A stretch of 64,000 nt of DNA from an uncultured Candidatus Binatia bacterium (GCA_958295985.1 OY282432.1:3864517-3928516), one strand, 5' to 3'; positions 26,585-35,421 are shown, numbered from the stretch's first letter. Notes: generated by a model from the letters alone, not told the origin. Made by a program: numbers and translations.

Positions 26585-26863
26585 ATGATTCGAAGCTTTC
26601 GCCATCGCGGCCTCAAGCGGTTGTACGAGCGTGGAGATCCAAGCCGGGTGCGCACGGATCAAGCGGACCGCATCGCGCTTGCTTTGGCGGATCTCGACGA
26701 TGCCCGCAGGCCCTCGGACCTCGACCTGCCCGGCTACCGGCTTCACCCGCTGAAGGGCGATCTGGAGGGATTCTGGAGTGTCTCGATTTCGGGCAACTGG
26801 CGGATCGTCTTCCGCCTCGACGATGGCGACGCCTACGATGTCGACTTGGTCGACTACCACTGA
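26585..26863 (+). CDS. higB: HigB-type RelE-superfamily toxin
   Basis: 92 residues starting [18 protein letters not shown] at ATG 26585. The layout with [18 protein letters not shown] and [19 protein letters not shown] is the HigB/plasmid-maintenance killer family, whose members are ribosome-dependent mRNA endonucleases. It is followed by higA after 14 bases (toxin-first order, typical of hig). There is essentially no leader between the predicted promoter and the start codon. Confidence 0.92.
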   Translation: MIRSFRHRGLKRLYERGDPSRVRTDQADRIALALADLDDARRPSDLDLPGYRLHPLKGDLEGFWSVSISGNWRIVFRLDDGDAYDVDLVDYH

Positions 26864-26877
26864 CGGGAGGCAACGAC

Positions 26878-27174
26878 GTGGCAATGAAAGATCCCCCGCA
26901 TCCCGGCCGCAGCATCAAAGCGAACTGCATGGTTCCGCTGGGCCTGAACGTCACCGAGGCGGCGAAGGTGTTGGGCGTCGCCCGTCACACGCTTTCGCGC
27001 GTACTGAACGGCCACGCGGCCATTTCACCGGAGATGGCCATTCGGCTGGAGAAGGCAGGCTGGTCGAATGCCGAATTTTGGCTGCGCCGGCAGACCACCT
27101 ACGATCTCGCGCAGGCGCGCAAGGGCGAAGACCGGATCCACGTCGAGCGCTACCGGCCGCAGCCGACGGTTTAG
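26878..27174 (+). CDS. higA: HigA-type XRE antitoxin
   Basis: 98 residues. The GTG at 26878 is preferred over the ATG six bases later because GGGAGG sits 7 bases before it. It begins with the HigA-like [19 protein letters not shown], has the HTH ([20 protein letters not shown]), then [20 protein letters not shown], all typical of HigA. It neutralises HigB and should repress the operon through the palindrome at 26558-26578. Confidence 0.93.
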   Translation: MAMKDPPHPGRSIKANCMVPLGLNVTEAAKVLGVARHTLSRVLNGHAAISPEMAIRLEKAGWSNAEFWLRRQTTYDLAQARKGEDRIHVERYRPQPTV

Positions 27175-27346
27175 GACCTCCAACCGGTTCCCGCCCGCGC
27201 AACGAGCCCCCTCCCAGAGCATGGCGAACTGCGCCACGACCGCACCGAACACCACACCATCCGGCCAACGCGAATATCTGACGACTGCCTCGCCGTTCCC
27301 TCGTCGGACAGGACTGTCCCGTCGAACAGGGCCGTCGAAACCGATC

Positions 27347-27376
27347 TTGACGCCTCTGAACACGTTTTGCTATACC
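27347..27376 (+). promoter_or_regulatory. Candidate sigma-70 promoter for the first SDH/FRD-like operon
   Basis: TTGACG at 27347-27352 and TATACC at 27371-27376 with an 18-base spacer, 54 bases upstream of the GTG at 27430. This is the best promoter-like match in the 255-base gap after higA, and could drive genes through 31148 or even 34598. Confidence 0.45.
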
Positions 27377-27429
27377 CCTTGAAAAAGCAGGGATTTGCGT
27401 GCCACTGTCGGAAGAAAAGGGGATGCCCA

Positions 27430-29043
27430 GTGCCGGAATTTGATGTGCTCGTTATTGGTGGAGGCGCTTCCGGTCTGCGCGCGGCCATTGCCGCCAAGCG
27501 GGCCGGAGCTTCGGTGGCGATGCTGAGCAAGGTCCATCCGCTGCGAACGAACTCGGCGCTGTCGCCGGGCGGCCTGAACGCGCCGCTGGGACCCGACGAC
27601 TCTCCCGAAAAGTTTTCCCGGGATATCATGAACGCCGGCGACGGCCTGTGCGACACCGAGGCCGTGAGCGTGCTGGCGGCGGAGGCGGCCCGAGAAGTTG
27701 TCTGGCTCGAGCGCGTCGGCGTACCCTTCAACCGCGACGCCGACGGCCGCCTCGACCGCCGCCCGTTGGGCGCCGGCAGCGTCCAGCGCGCGGCCTACGC
27801 GGACGACCGCACCGGACACATGGTCCTGCACGTGCTGCACGAACAGTTTCAGCGAGAGGACATCCCGTGCTTCCAGGAGTGGTTCGTCACTTCGTTGATC
27901 CAGGACGGCGGTGTGTGTACCGGCGCGGTAGCCCTGGGCCACCGAAGCGGCCAGATCGAAACCTTCGGCGCGGGTGCGGTCGTCCTCGCCACCGGCGGTT
28001 CCACCCAATTGTACCGTCCGTGCACTGCGGCCGCTGGCACCACCGGCGACGGCCTGATGCTGGCTTACGACCTCGGCGTGGGACTGGTGGACCTGGAGAT
28101 GGTGCAGTTCCACCCGACGGTGTACAGCGCCGCCCAGACGGTGCTCATCAGCGAGGCAACCCTGAGCGAGGGAGCGCGGTTCGTGAACGCCGCCGGCGAC
28201 CCGCTGCTGGACGCCGCCGGGCTCACCAGGGCGCAACTCGCGGCAGAGGTCCACAAGGCCGGCCGGAACGGCGGCGGGCCGGTGTCCCTCGACCTTCGAC
28301 CGGTAGACAACTTGACGTCCCGCTTCCCCACGGCCGCCGAGCTGGTCAAGGTCATGGCCGGGCTCGACATCACCAGGGACCCGGTTCCCGTGCAGCCGGT
28401 GGCGCACCGGCCCATGGGCGGCATCGAGACCAATGCCGCGGGGGAAACCTCGGTGGCCGGGCTCTACGCCGTGGGTGAATGCGCCCACAACGGACTCAAC
28501 GGCGCCGGACGCCTTCCGGGCAACACCCTCACCGAAGCGGTGGTGTTCGGCAAGCGGGTCGGAGAAGCCGCGGCGGGCCACGCCAAGTCCGCGGGCGCCA
28601 GGGACGGGGACGGATCCGGGGCCTCCGCGGACGGCGAACGGCTCGCCGGGATTACCTCGGGGGGCTCCACCGGCGACACCATGGGCGCCATCCATCGGGA
28701 ACTCGGGGAACTGATGAACGCCAACCTGGGGGTGGCGCGGACGGAAGCCGGGCTGGCCGAGGCCCAGGAAAAGATCGGCGCGTTGCAGCAGCGCCACGCC
28801 GCGCTTCGGGTCAACAACCAGTCGCGGATCTACAACTACGCACTCACGGGCTACATCGAGTTGGGCAACCTGCTGAAACTGGCCGAGGCCACGGCCCTGG
28901 CCGCCCGCGGCCGCGCCGAGAGCCGCGGCGCCCATCTCAGGAGCGATCATCCGGAAAAGGACGATTCGAACTGGAAGGCCCACACCGTGGTGCGTTCTCA
29001 GGACGGCGCACCGAAGCTCGATACCCGAGCGGTATCGGCATAA
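27430..29043 (+). CDS. Succinate dehydrogenase/fumarate reductase flavoprotein-like subunit (first set)
   Basis: 537 residues from a GTG at 27430 supported by AAGGGG upstream; a TTG at 27367 would add residues without support. It has the FAD motif VLVIGGGASGLRAAIAA and NSALSPGGLNAPLG, where the covalent-FAD histidine of classical SdhA is not evident. Active-site regions EMVQFHPTVY and AHRPMGGIETN are present, as is ECAHNGLNGAGRLPGNTLTE. It ends in a capped helical C-terminus with NNQSRIYNYALTGYIELGNL. Paired with an SdhB-like and a CCG-domain gene, it resembles type-E SDH or thiol:fumarate reductase sets. Direction and partner are unproven. Confidence 0.85.
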   Translation: MPEFDVLVIGGGASGLRAAIAAKRAGASVAMLSKVHPLRTNSALSPGGLNAPLGPDDSPEKFSRDIMNAGDGLCDTEAVSVLAAEAAREVVWLERVGVPFNRDADGRLDRRPLGAGSVQRAAYADDRTGHMVLHVLHEQFQREDIPCFQEWFVTSLIQDGGVCTGAVALGHRSGQIETFGAGAVVLATGGSTQLYRPCTAAAGTTGDGLMLAYDLGVGLVDLEMVQFHPTVYSAAQTVLISEATLSEGARFVNAAGDPLLDAAGLTRAQLAAEVHKAGRNGGGPVSLDLRPVDNLTSRFPTAAELVKVMAGLDITRDPVPVQPVAHRPMGGIETNAAGETSVAGLYAVGECAHNGLNGAGRLPGNTLTEAVVFGKRVGEAAAGHAKSAGARDGDGSGASADGERLAGITSGGSTGDTMGAIHRELGELMNANLGVARTEAGLAEAQEKIGALQQRHAALRVNNQSRIYNYALTGYIELGNLLKLAEATALAARGRAESRGAHLRSDHPEKDDSNWKAHTVVRSQDGAPKLDTRAVSA

Positions 29044-29109
29044 GAGCGGGCGCCGCGGCCTCGCCGCCCGTGGACGGGGTGGGGAGACGGCGCCAGCCAA
29101 GGAGGAGCC

Positions 29110-30066
29110 ATGGAAGTCACCTACAAGGTTCATCGAAAGGACCCGGAAAACGGCGGCGAATCGAGCTACTCGACCTACCAGGTGGATCTGCCCGAGGACG
29201 CCACGGTCCTGGACGGGCTCCAGAAGATCCGGGATGAGCAGGATGACTCCCTGGCCTTCCGGGCCTCCTGCTGCCAGGGCTACTGCGGCGAGTGCGCGGT
29301 GCGGATCAACTACAAGGCCCAGTTCACCTGCACCACCAAGATCGCCGCGGTCACCAAGAAGAGCCCGGAGATCCTGTGCGACCCGGTGCGCAACATCCCG
29401 GTGATCAAGGACCTGGTGTTCGACATGGACAGGTTCACCTGGGACAAGATGGCCGCCATGAAGCCGTGGATGGAACCGGACGACGAGTTCGCGCCGACGG
29501 AGAACCTGGTTCCCGAGTCGGAGATGGCGGAAGTGCGCAAGACCATGAGCTGCTACCAGTGCGGCTTGTGCGACGAAGGGTGCGCGGTGCTGCCGGTGGA
29601 CTTCGACTTCCTCGGACCCGGCGCCATGGTCAAGGGCTACCGCTTCGTGATGGACCCGCGGGAGACGGGAGCGAAGATGGAGGCCCGCATGAAGGTGGTG
29701 GAGCAGCCCAAGGGCTTGTGGGACTGCGTCCACTGCTACGAGGCCAACGGCAAGTGCCCGCGCGGGCTGGCGCCGTCCAGCAAGATCATGGAGATACGGG
29801 ACGTGGCCTTCAAGGAGGGCATCACCCACGAGAAGGTGGCGCGGCATCACGCGAGCTTCATCAACTCGGTGAAGCAGACCGGCTGGCTCGACGAGCGCAA
29901 GCTGGCCATGGAGACCGAGGGCCTGACCAACGTGACCGGACTGATGAAGCTCCTGCCTACCGCGGTGAGAGCGTTGCGGAGAGGGAAGATGCCCGGCCGT
30001 CACGAGAAACGTCCGGGGGCCGACCAGATCAAGCGCATTCTCGAGAAAGCGGAGGATTCCAAGTGA
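29110..30066 (+). CDS. SDH/FRD iron-sulfur subunit-like protein (first set)
   Basis: 318 residues, longer than classical SdhB (about 240). The N-terminal [2Fe-2S] ferredoxin domain has CCQGYCGECAVRINYKAQFTC as spaced cysteines (C-x4-C-x2-C-x-C pattern). The C-terminal dicluster part has CYQCGLCDEGC and CVHCYEANGKCPRG; the second set departs from the usual C-x2-C-x2-C-x3-CP spacing. A charged C-terminal tail of about 80 residues follows. Its stop overlaps the GTG of the CCG protein gene (GTGA), so the two are translated together. Confidence 0.85.
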   Translation: MEVTYKVHRKDPENGGESSYSTYQVDLPEDATVLDGLQKIRDEQDDSLAFRASCCQGYCGECAVRINYKAQFTCTTKIAAVTKKSPEILCDPVRNIPVIKDLVFDMDRFTWDKMAAMKPWMEPDDEFAPTENLVPESEMAEVRKTMSCYQCGLCDEGCAVLPVDFDFLGPGAMVKGYRFVMDPRETGAKMEARMKVVEQPKGLWDCVHCYEANGKCPRGLAPSSKIMEIRDVAFKEGITHEKVARHHASFINSVKQTGWLDERKLAMETEGLTNVTGLMKLLPTAVRALRRGKMPGRHEKRPGADQIKRILEKAEDSK

Positions 30067-30941
30067 AATACGCGTTCTATCCCGGATGTGTGGCCAAGGG
30101 CGGCTGTCCCGAGCTCTACTCCGCGGCCGTGAAGGTGGCCGAGAAGCTCGACCTCGAGCTCGAGGAGATGACCGACGTGTCATGCACCGGCGCCGGCTGC
30201 ATGCCGACGCAGCTATCGGACCCCATCAACGCGCGGACCTTTGCCAAGGCGGAGCAGATGGGCCTGCCCATCATGACCATCTGCAGCACCTGCCAGGGCG
30301 TCTTCAGCCAGGCCAACGACCGGCTGCAAAACCCCGAGTACCGGGAAGAGATCAATCGCGAGTACCTGGCAGAGGAGGGGTTGTCGTACCAGGGCACCAC
30401 CGAGGTCAAGCACATGCTGTGGGTGCTGTTCGAGGACTACGGCATGGAGAAGCTCAAACCGCTGATCCAGCGTCCCCTCAACGGCCTCAAGGTCTCCCCG
30501 TTCTACGGCTGTTTCCTGCGCCGGCCCGGCCCCATCATGGTGCCCACCAAGGAGGTGGGCGGCCGCCGGGGCTATCTGGAGGACTTGATCGGCGCCCTGG
30601 GCGCCGAGAACGTCGACATCAGCGGCAAGACCAAATGCTGCGGCTTCCCGGTCCTCGCCGCCAACGAGGAAGCCTCCCTGGGCATGGTGTCCAAGCACAC
30701 GGGCGAATCGAAAGAGAAGGGCGCCGACTGCATGGTAACCCCGTGTCCGTTGTGCCATCTGAACCTCGACGGCAACCAGCCGAGAGCCGAAGGCCAGAAG
30801 GGTGACAAAATCGACCTGCCGATCGTCCATCTGCCGCAGCTCGTGGGTCTGGCGCTGGGGTTCGACACCGACGAGATGCAGCTCGCGCGGCACATCGTGT
30901 CGACCAAGGCGATCAACGACAAGGTCGAAATGCTCACGTAG
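30063..30941 (+). CDS. CCG-domain protein, heterodisulfide reductase subunit B / SdhE-like
   Basis: 292 residues starting with a GTG that overlaps the previous stop, MKYAFYPGCVAKGGCPE. Cysteine motifs in order are YPGC, SCTGAGC, CSTCQG, YGCFLRRPG, KCCGFP and CPLCHLN. The second CCG domain is canonical (a non-cubane Fe-S site in HdrB). In the first, the CC-G core reads C-T-G-A-G-C, so one cysteine of the pair is missing. HdrB-like subunits replace the membrane anchor in SdhABE-type complexes and in thiol:fumarate reductases. This suggests a quinone- or thiol-linked enzyme. Confidence 0.88.
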   Translation: MKYAFYPGCVAKGGCPELYSAAVKVAEKLDLELEEMTDVSCTGAGCMPTQLSDPINARTFAKAEQMGLPIMTICSTCQGVFSQANDRLQNPEYREEINREYLAEEGLSYQGTTEVKHMLWVLFEDYGMEKLKPLIQRPLNGLKVSPFYGCFLRRPGPIMVPTKEVGGRRGYLEDLIGALGAENVDISGKTKCCGFPVLAANEEASLGMVSKHTGESKEKGADCMVTPCPLCHLNLDGNQPRAEGQKGDKIDLPIVHLPQLVGLALGFDTDEMQLARHIVSTKAINDKVEMLT

Positions 30942-30944
30942 AGG

Positions 30945-31148
30945 ATGGGCAACCCCGAATACAAGCCCAATCCCGTCAACCTGGCGCGGAAACTCTTCAA
31001 GTTCCGCAAGGCGCAGCGCCCCTTCGGCTACTACTACGCCGTCAAGGTCCGGCTCGGTCATGCCTGGGTCGAGGACGAGACGGCCCTTGCCGAGATCCTG
31101 TCCGGCATCGACGAACTGGGCTACGAAGTGGTGAAGAAGAGGCAGTGA
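30945..31148 (+). CDS. Small conserved-looking protein next to CCG subunit
   Basis: 67 residues, ATG 30945, three bases after the CCG gene stop with GAGG-type SD in the overlap (TAGAGGATG). It is rich in Lys/Arg and Tyr (LARKLFKFRKAQRPFGYYYAV) with an acidic C-terminal helix (EDETALAEILSGIDELGY). No known family is recognised. Its tight spacing suggests a small accessory subunit or assembly factor of the first SDH-like set. Confidence 0.65.
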   Translation: MGNPEYKPNPVNLARKLFKFRKAQRPFGYYYAVKVRLGHAWVEDETALAEILSGIDELGYEVVKKRQ

Positions 31149-31261
31149 CCTGGGTTCGGGGCTCCTGACGAGGGCCTCGCCCGCGGCTGGCTCGAAGGCC
31201 CGGACCCGGAATGTCCGGGGGCGGAAGAACATACTTGAAAAGGAGCGAAGATCACCGAATC

Positions 31262-32020
31262 ATGAGCAGCATAGCAATCGACAGCAAGAGAACCCTGCGG
31301 CAGGACCTGTGGTGGCTGGAGCCGCTGCTGGTAGTATTGGGTCTGGGCTGCTTTGCCCTCTATTCCACATGGGCCGCACTTCAAAACGGTGACTACTACG
31401 CGGCGCCGTATCTTTCGCCGTTCTACTCCCCGTGCCTGGCCATCAACTGCGAGCACGTGAGCGTGCCGATCTTCGGGACGTGGTACAACTGGTCCCCGGC
31501 CATCCTGATCCTGTGGATCCCCGGCGGCTTCCGTCTCACCTGTTATTACTACCGCAAGGCCTACTATCGCTCCTTCTTCTGGTCGCCGCCGGCCTGCGCG
31601 GTGCGGGACGCGGCCAGCAGCTACTCCGGCGAGACCCGCTTCCCCTTCATCCTGCAGAACGTCCACCGATACTTCTTCTGGATGTCGCTGCCGGTGCTGG
31701 CGTTCCTGTGGTGGGATGCCTTCATCGCGTTCCGCTTCGCCGACGGCTTCGGCATCGGCCTGGGCACGTTGGTGCTGATTGCCAACGCCACCCTGCTGTC
31801 CCTCTACAGTTTCTCCTGCCACTCGTGCCGCCATCTGTGCGGCGGCGGCCTCAACAGCTTTCAGGCCGCGGCCGGACGCTACAAGCTCTGGGGCATCGTC
31901 ACCAAACTCAATGAGAAGCACATGCAGATCGCCTGGGTCAGCCTGGTGTGGGTGGGTCTCACCGACGTCTACGTCCGGCTGTTGGCCACCGGCGTGATCC
32001 AGGACCTGAGGTTCATCTGA
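31262..32020 (+). CDS. sdhC: SDH membrane anchor subunit, single-polypeptide (Sdh1 cytochrome-like) type
   Basis: 252 residues with about five hydrophobic segments: LEPLLVVLGLGCFALYSTWA, NWSPAILILWIPGGF, a third near FFWMSLPVLAFLWW, LVLIANATLLSLYSF, and IAWVSLVWVGLTDVYV. Conserved elements are SPFYSPC, HRYFFW and SFSCHSCRHLCGGG. This is the form seen in actinobacterial Sdh1-type complexes rather than the proteobacterial SdhC-SdhD pair. It anchors SdhAB and handles quinone; heme ligands cannot be assigned. Its stop overlaps the sdhA start by one base. Confidence 0.8.
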   Translation: MSSIAIDSKRTLRQDLWWLEPLLVVLGLGCFALYSTWAALQNGDYYAAPYLSPFYSPCLAINCEHVSVPIFGTWYNWSPAILILWIPGGFRLTCYYYRKAYYRSFFWSPPACAVRDAASSYSGETRFPFILQNVHRYFFWMSLPVLAFLWWDAFIAFRFADGFGIGLGTLVLIANATLLSLYSFSCHSCRHLCGGGLNSFQAAAGRYKLWGIVTKLNEKHMQIAWVSLVWVGLTDVYVRLLATGVIQDLRFI

Positions 32021-33822
32021 TGGCCCGCGAGAGTTACGAGACACACGAATACGACGTGGTGGTGGTGGGGGCCGGCGGGGCCGGCCTGCGGGCCGGCATC
32101 GAGGCCCACGACAAGGGCGCCAAGACGGCCATCATCTGCAAGTCGCTGCTGGGCAAGGCGCATACGGTCATGGCCGAGGGAGGCATCGCCGCGGCCATGG
32201 GCAACGTCTGGCCGGAGGACAACTGGAAGGTCCACTTCCGCGACACCATGCGCGGCGGCAAGCTCCTGAACAACTGGCGCATGGCGCAGATCCACGCCCA
32301 GCAGGCCCCGGACCGGGTGCTGGAGCTGGAGGAATGGGGGGCGCTGTTCGACCGCACCGACGAGGGCCTGATCCTGCAGCGCGACTTCGGCGGCCACCGC
32401 TACGCCCGGCTGGCGCACGTCGGCGACCGCACCGGCCTGGAGATGATCCGCACCCTGCAGCAACGCACCGTGGCGCTGGGCATCGACGTCTACATGGAGT
32501 GCAACATCCAGCACCTGCTGATGAACGACGGCAGGGTCAGCGGAGTGGTGGGCTACTGGCGCGAGAGCGGCGACCTGATCGTGTTCAACTGCAAGTCCGT
32601 GGTGCTGGCCACGGGCGGTTCCGGCAAGTGCTGGCAGGTGACCTCCAACTCCTGGGAATACAGCGGCGACGGCATGGGCATGGCCATGGAGGTGGGGGCC
32701 GATCTCATCGACATGGAAAAGGTCCAGTTCCACCCCACGGGAATGGTCTGGCCGCCCAGCGTCCGCGGCATCCTGGTGACCGAGGGCGTCCGCGGCGACG
32801 GCGGCACCCTGCGGAACTCCACGGGCGAACGCTTCATGTTCAACTACATCCCCGAGTTCTTCAAGGCGGAAACCGCGGACAACGAAACCGAAGCCGATGC
32901 CTGGTACCAGGACAAGAAGAACAACCGCCGGACCCCGGACCTGCTGCCCCGGGACGAGGTGGCCCGGGCCATCAACGCCGAGGTCAAGGCCGGCCGCGGC
33001 ACCGAGCACGGCGGCGTGCTGCTGGACATCGCCAACCGCCGCGACGCGGAGTACATCAAGCGGCGGCTGCCGTCCATGTACCACCAGTTCAAGGAGCTGG
33101 CGGACGTGGACATCACCCAAGAAGCCATGGAGGTGGGGCCCACCTGCCACTACATCATGGGCGGCATCCGGGTGGACGCGGACACCTCCGCCACCACCGT
33201 ACAGGGACTCTATGCCGCGGGAGAGGTGGCGGGAGGCCTGCACGGCGCCAACCGGCTCGGCGGCAACTCCCTGTCGGACCTGCTGGTGTTCGGCCGCATC
33301 GCCGGCGGCTCAGCCGCGGACTACGCCCTGGGAGCGGAGGCCGCGCCGGCCGCGGACCCGGCCGAGGTGGACCGGCTCACGACGCTGATGCTGGCGCCCT
33401 TCACCGACCGCGGGGAAGAGAACCCCTACGCCATCCACAGCGATCTCCAGCGCGTCATGCACAACCTGGTGGGGATCATCCGCACCGAGAGCGACATGCT
33501 GAAGGCGCTGGAAGAGATCGCCGTGTTCAAGGAACGGGCGGGGCGAGTCAAGGTCGAGGGCGGCCGGCGCTTCAACCCCGGCTGGCACCTGGCGCTGGAC
33601 CTGAAGTCACTGCTGGAGGTGGCGGAAGCCGCCACCCTTTCGGCCCTGGAGTGCAAGGAGAGCCGCGGCGGACACACCCGTGACGATTACCCGGATCCGG
33701 ACCCCAAGTACGGCACGGTCAACGTGGTGACGCGCAAACAGAACGGAACCGTCTCGGTCTCCCTGGAGCCCCTGCCGCAGATGCCCGAGGAACTCAAGAA
33801 AATCGTCGAGGAGCAAGTTTGA
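32020..33822 (+). CDS. sdhA: Succinate dehydrogenase flavoprotein subunit (second set)
   Basis: 600 residues from ATG 32020. FAD motif VVVVGAGGAGLRAGIEA and KAHTVMAEGGIAAAMGN. The usual covalent-FAD His lies in the expected S-x-T-x-A-A-QGG region, which here reads AHTVMAEGG, retaining a His. Catalytic regions are KVQFHPTGMVWP, EGVRGDGGTL, THCHYIMGGI-like text (PTCHYIMGGIRVDAD) and HGANRLGGNSLSDLLVFG. It oxidises succinate to fumarate. Gene order is sdhC-sdhA-sdhB, with single-base overlaps on both sides. Confidence 0.93.
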   Translation: MARESYETHEYDVVVVGAGGAGLRAGIEAHDKGAKTAIICKSLLGKAHTVMAEGGIAAAMGNVWPEDNWKVHFRDTMRGGKLLNNWRMAQIHAQQAPDRVLELEEWGALFDRTDEGLILQRDFGGHRYARLAHVGDRTGLEMIRTLQQRTVALGIDVYMECNIQHLLMNDGRVSGVVGYWRESGDLIVFNCKSVVLATGGSGKCWQVTSNSWEYSGDGMGMAMEVGADLIDMEKVQFHPTGMVWPPSVRGILVTEGVRGDGGTLRNSTGERFMFNYIPEFFKAETADNETEADAWYQDKKNNRRTPDLLPRDEVARAINAEVKAGRGTEHGGVLLDIANRRDAEYIKRRLPSMYHQFKELADVDITQEAMEVGPTCHYIMGGIRVDADTSATTVQGLYAAGEVAGGLHGANRLGGNSLSDLLVFGRIAGGSAADYALGAEAAPAADPAEVDRLTTLMLAPFTDRGEENPYAIHSDLQRVMHNLVGIIRTESDMLKALEEIAVFKERAGRVKVEGGRRFNPGWHLALDLKSLLEVAEAATLSALECKESRGGHTRDDYPDPDPKYGTVNVVTRKQNGTVSVSLEPLPQMPEELKKIVEEQV

Positions 33823-34598
33823 TGCCTGAAGTTGCCGGTGCGGGAAACGGAGCGGAAGCGAAGATGCAGGTCTGGCGCGGCGACGCCGGCGGCGGAGAGT
33901 TCAGGGATTACGCCGTGCCGCTCGAGGAGGGCATGGTGGTGCTGGACGTGATCCACAGCATCCAGGCCGTGCACGCCGGCGACCTCGCCGTGCGGTGGAA
34001 CTGCAAGGCCGGGAAATGCGGGTCCTGCAGCGCCGAGATCAACGGCAAGCCCCGGCTCATGTGCATGACGCGCATGAACACGTTCGAGCCCGGCGAGACC
34101 ATCACGGTAGCGCCCATCCGGACCTTTCCGCTGATTCGCGACCTCGTCACCGACGTGTCCTACAACTACGAGAAGGCCAAGAGCATCCCGCCCTTCAAGC
34201 CCAGGCCCAAGGAGGCCGACGGGACCCGGCGCATGTACCAGAAGGACATCGACCGGGTTCAGGAGTTCCACAAGTGCATCGAGTGCTTCCTGTGCCAGAA
34301 CGTCTGCCACGTGATACGCGACCACGACGAGAACAAGCCGAGCTTCGCGGGCCCGCGTTTCTTCGTGCGGGTGGCGAGCCTGGAAATGCACCCGCTGGAC
34401 AGCGACGACCGGTTGGAGTTCCTGCGCAAGGAAGCCGGGCTGGGCTTTTGCAACATCACCAAGTGCTGCACCGAGGTCTGTCCGGAGAACATCAAGATCA
34501 CCGACAATTCCATCATCCCGATGAAGGAACGCGTGGTGACGCGGTTCTACGATCCCATCGCGCGGCTGCTTGGGGCGCTGAGCGGCAAGCGGTCCTGA
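33822..34598 (+). CDS. sdhB: Succinate dehydrogenase iron-sulfur subunit (second set)
   Basis: 258 residues, ATG 33822 overlapping the sdhA stop by one base. [2Fe-2S] domain: CKAGKCGSCSAEINGKP with a fourth Cys in LMCM. The C-terminal half has CIECFLCQNVCH ([4Fe-4S]) and CCTEVCPENI ([3Fe-4S]). It carries electrons from FAD to the membrane anchor encoded two genes upstream. It is related to but clearly distinct from the iron-sulfur gene at 29110-30066. Confidence 0.94.
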   Translation: MPEVAGAGNGAEAKMQVWRGDAGGGEFRDYAVPLEEGMVVLDVIHSIQAVHAGDLAVRWNCKAGKCGSCSAEINGKPRLMCMTRMNTFEPGETITVAPIRTFPLIRDLVTDVSYNYEKAKSIPPFKPRPKEADGTRRMYQKDIDRVQEFHKCIECFLCQNVCHVIRDHDENKPSFAGPRFFVRVASLEMHPLDSDDRLEFLRKEAGLGFCNITKCCTEVCPENIKITDNSIIPMKERVVTRFYDPIARLLGALSGKRS

Positions 34599-34641
34599 CG
34601 CTGGCCTTTCATTGGACCGAACAGCCGATCCGTCCCGCAGC

Positions 34642-35418
34642 ATGGAACTGTCAGAACGAGTCGCGGTGGTCACGGGCGGCGGCACCGGCATCGGCAAGGC
34701 CGTGGCACGGGCCATGGCGCAGGAGGGTGCCCGAGTCGTCATCGCGGCGCGCAACCGACCGCGGCTCGAGGCCGTGTCCGAGGAACTGCGGGCGGAGGGC
34801 CATTCGGTGCTGCCGGTGGCCGTGGACGTGACGGACAGGGCCGGTATTCATCACTGCGTGAGCAGGATTCAGGAACACTGGGGCCAGGTCCACATCCTGG
34901 TGAACAACGCCGGGGCGTCGGGGATGACGCCCATGGATGACGCGGACGACGGTCTGTGGCATACCATCGTCGATACCAATCTGACGGGTGTCTACCTGCT
35001 GACCAAGGAAGTGCTGGGCATCATGAGCGGCGACGGCGACGGCCGGATCATCAACATGTCCTCGGTGCTGGGCAAGTTCGGCGTTCCCGGCTATGCCGCC
35101 TACTGCGCCAGCAAGCACGGGCTCATCGGTTTCACCCGGGCGCTGGCGCTGGAGTTGGTCTCCCGTGGCATCACCGTCAACGCCCTTTGCCCCGGATGGG
35201 TGGACACGGAGATGTCGCGTGCCGGCATCGAACAGATGGCCGGGAAACAGGGGACGGACCCCGAGTCCTTCAGGCAGCAGGCAGTTGCCGCGGTGCCGAT
35301 CGGGCGAATGCTGGAGCCGGAGGAGGTTGCCCGGTTCGCGGTGTATCTGGCGTCGGACAAGGCCTCGGGCATCACCGGCCAGGCCCTCAACATCTGCGGC
35401 GGGCAGACAATGGTGTAA
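34642..35418 (+). CDS. SDR-family oxidoreductase (3-oxoacyl-ACP reductase-like)
   Basis: 258 residues from ATG 34642. Classical SDR motifs: GGGTGIGKAVA cofactor loop, NNAGASG, catalytic Ser in IINMSSVLG and YCASKHG (Tyr-x3-Lys), plus CPGWVDTEM. The C-terminal GQALNICGGQTMV is typical of FabG/2-deoxy-gluconate dehydrogenase relatives. It ends three bases before a split transketolase, so a carbohydrate-related keto reduction is more likely than fatty acid synthesis. Inference only. Confidence 0.9.
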   Translation: MELSERVAVVTGGGTGIGKAVARAMAQEGARVVIAARNRPRLEAVSEELRAEGHSVLPVAVDVTDRAGIHHCVSRIQEHWGQVHILVNNAGASGMTPMDDADDGLWHTIVDTNLTGVYLLTKEVLGIMSGDGDGRIINMSSVLGKFGVPGYAAYCASKHGLIGFTRALALELVSRGITVNALCPGWVDTEMSRAGIEQMAGKQGTDPESFRQQAVAAVPIGRMLEPEEVARFAVYLASDKASGITGQALNICGGQTMV

Positions 35419-35421
35419 CAG

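Noticed and set aside
27370..30183. A 937-codon open frame on the minus strand
   Set aside because: Antisense to the first SDH-like genes, with no domain-like content.
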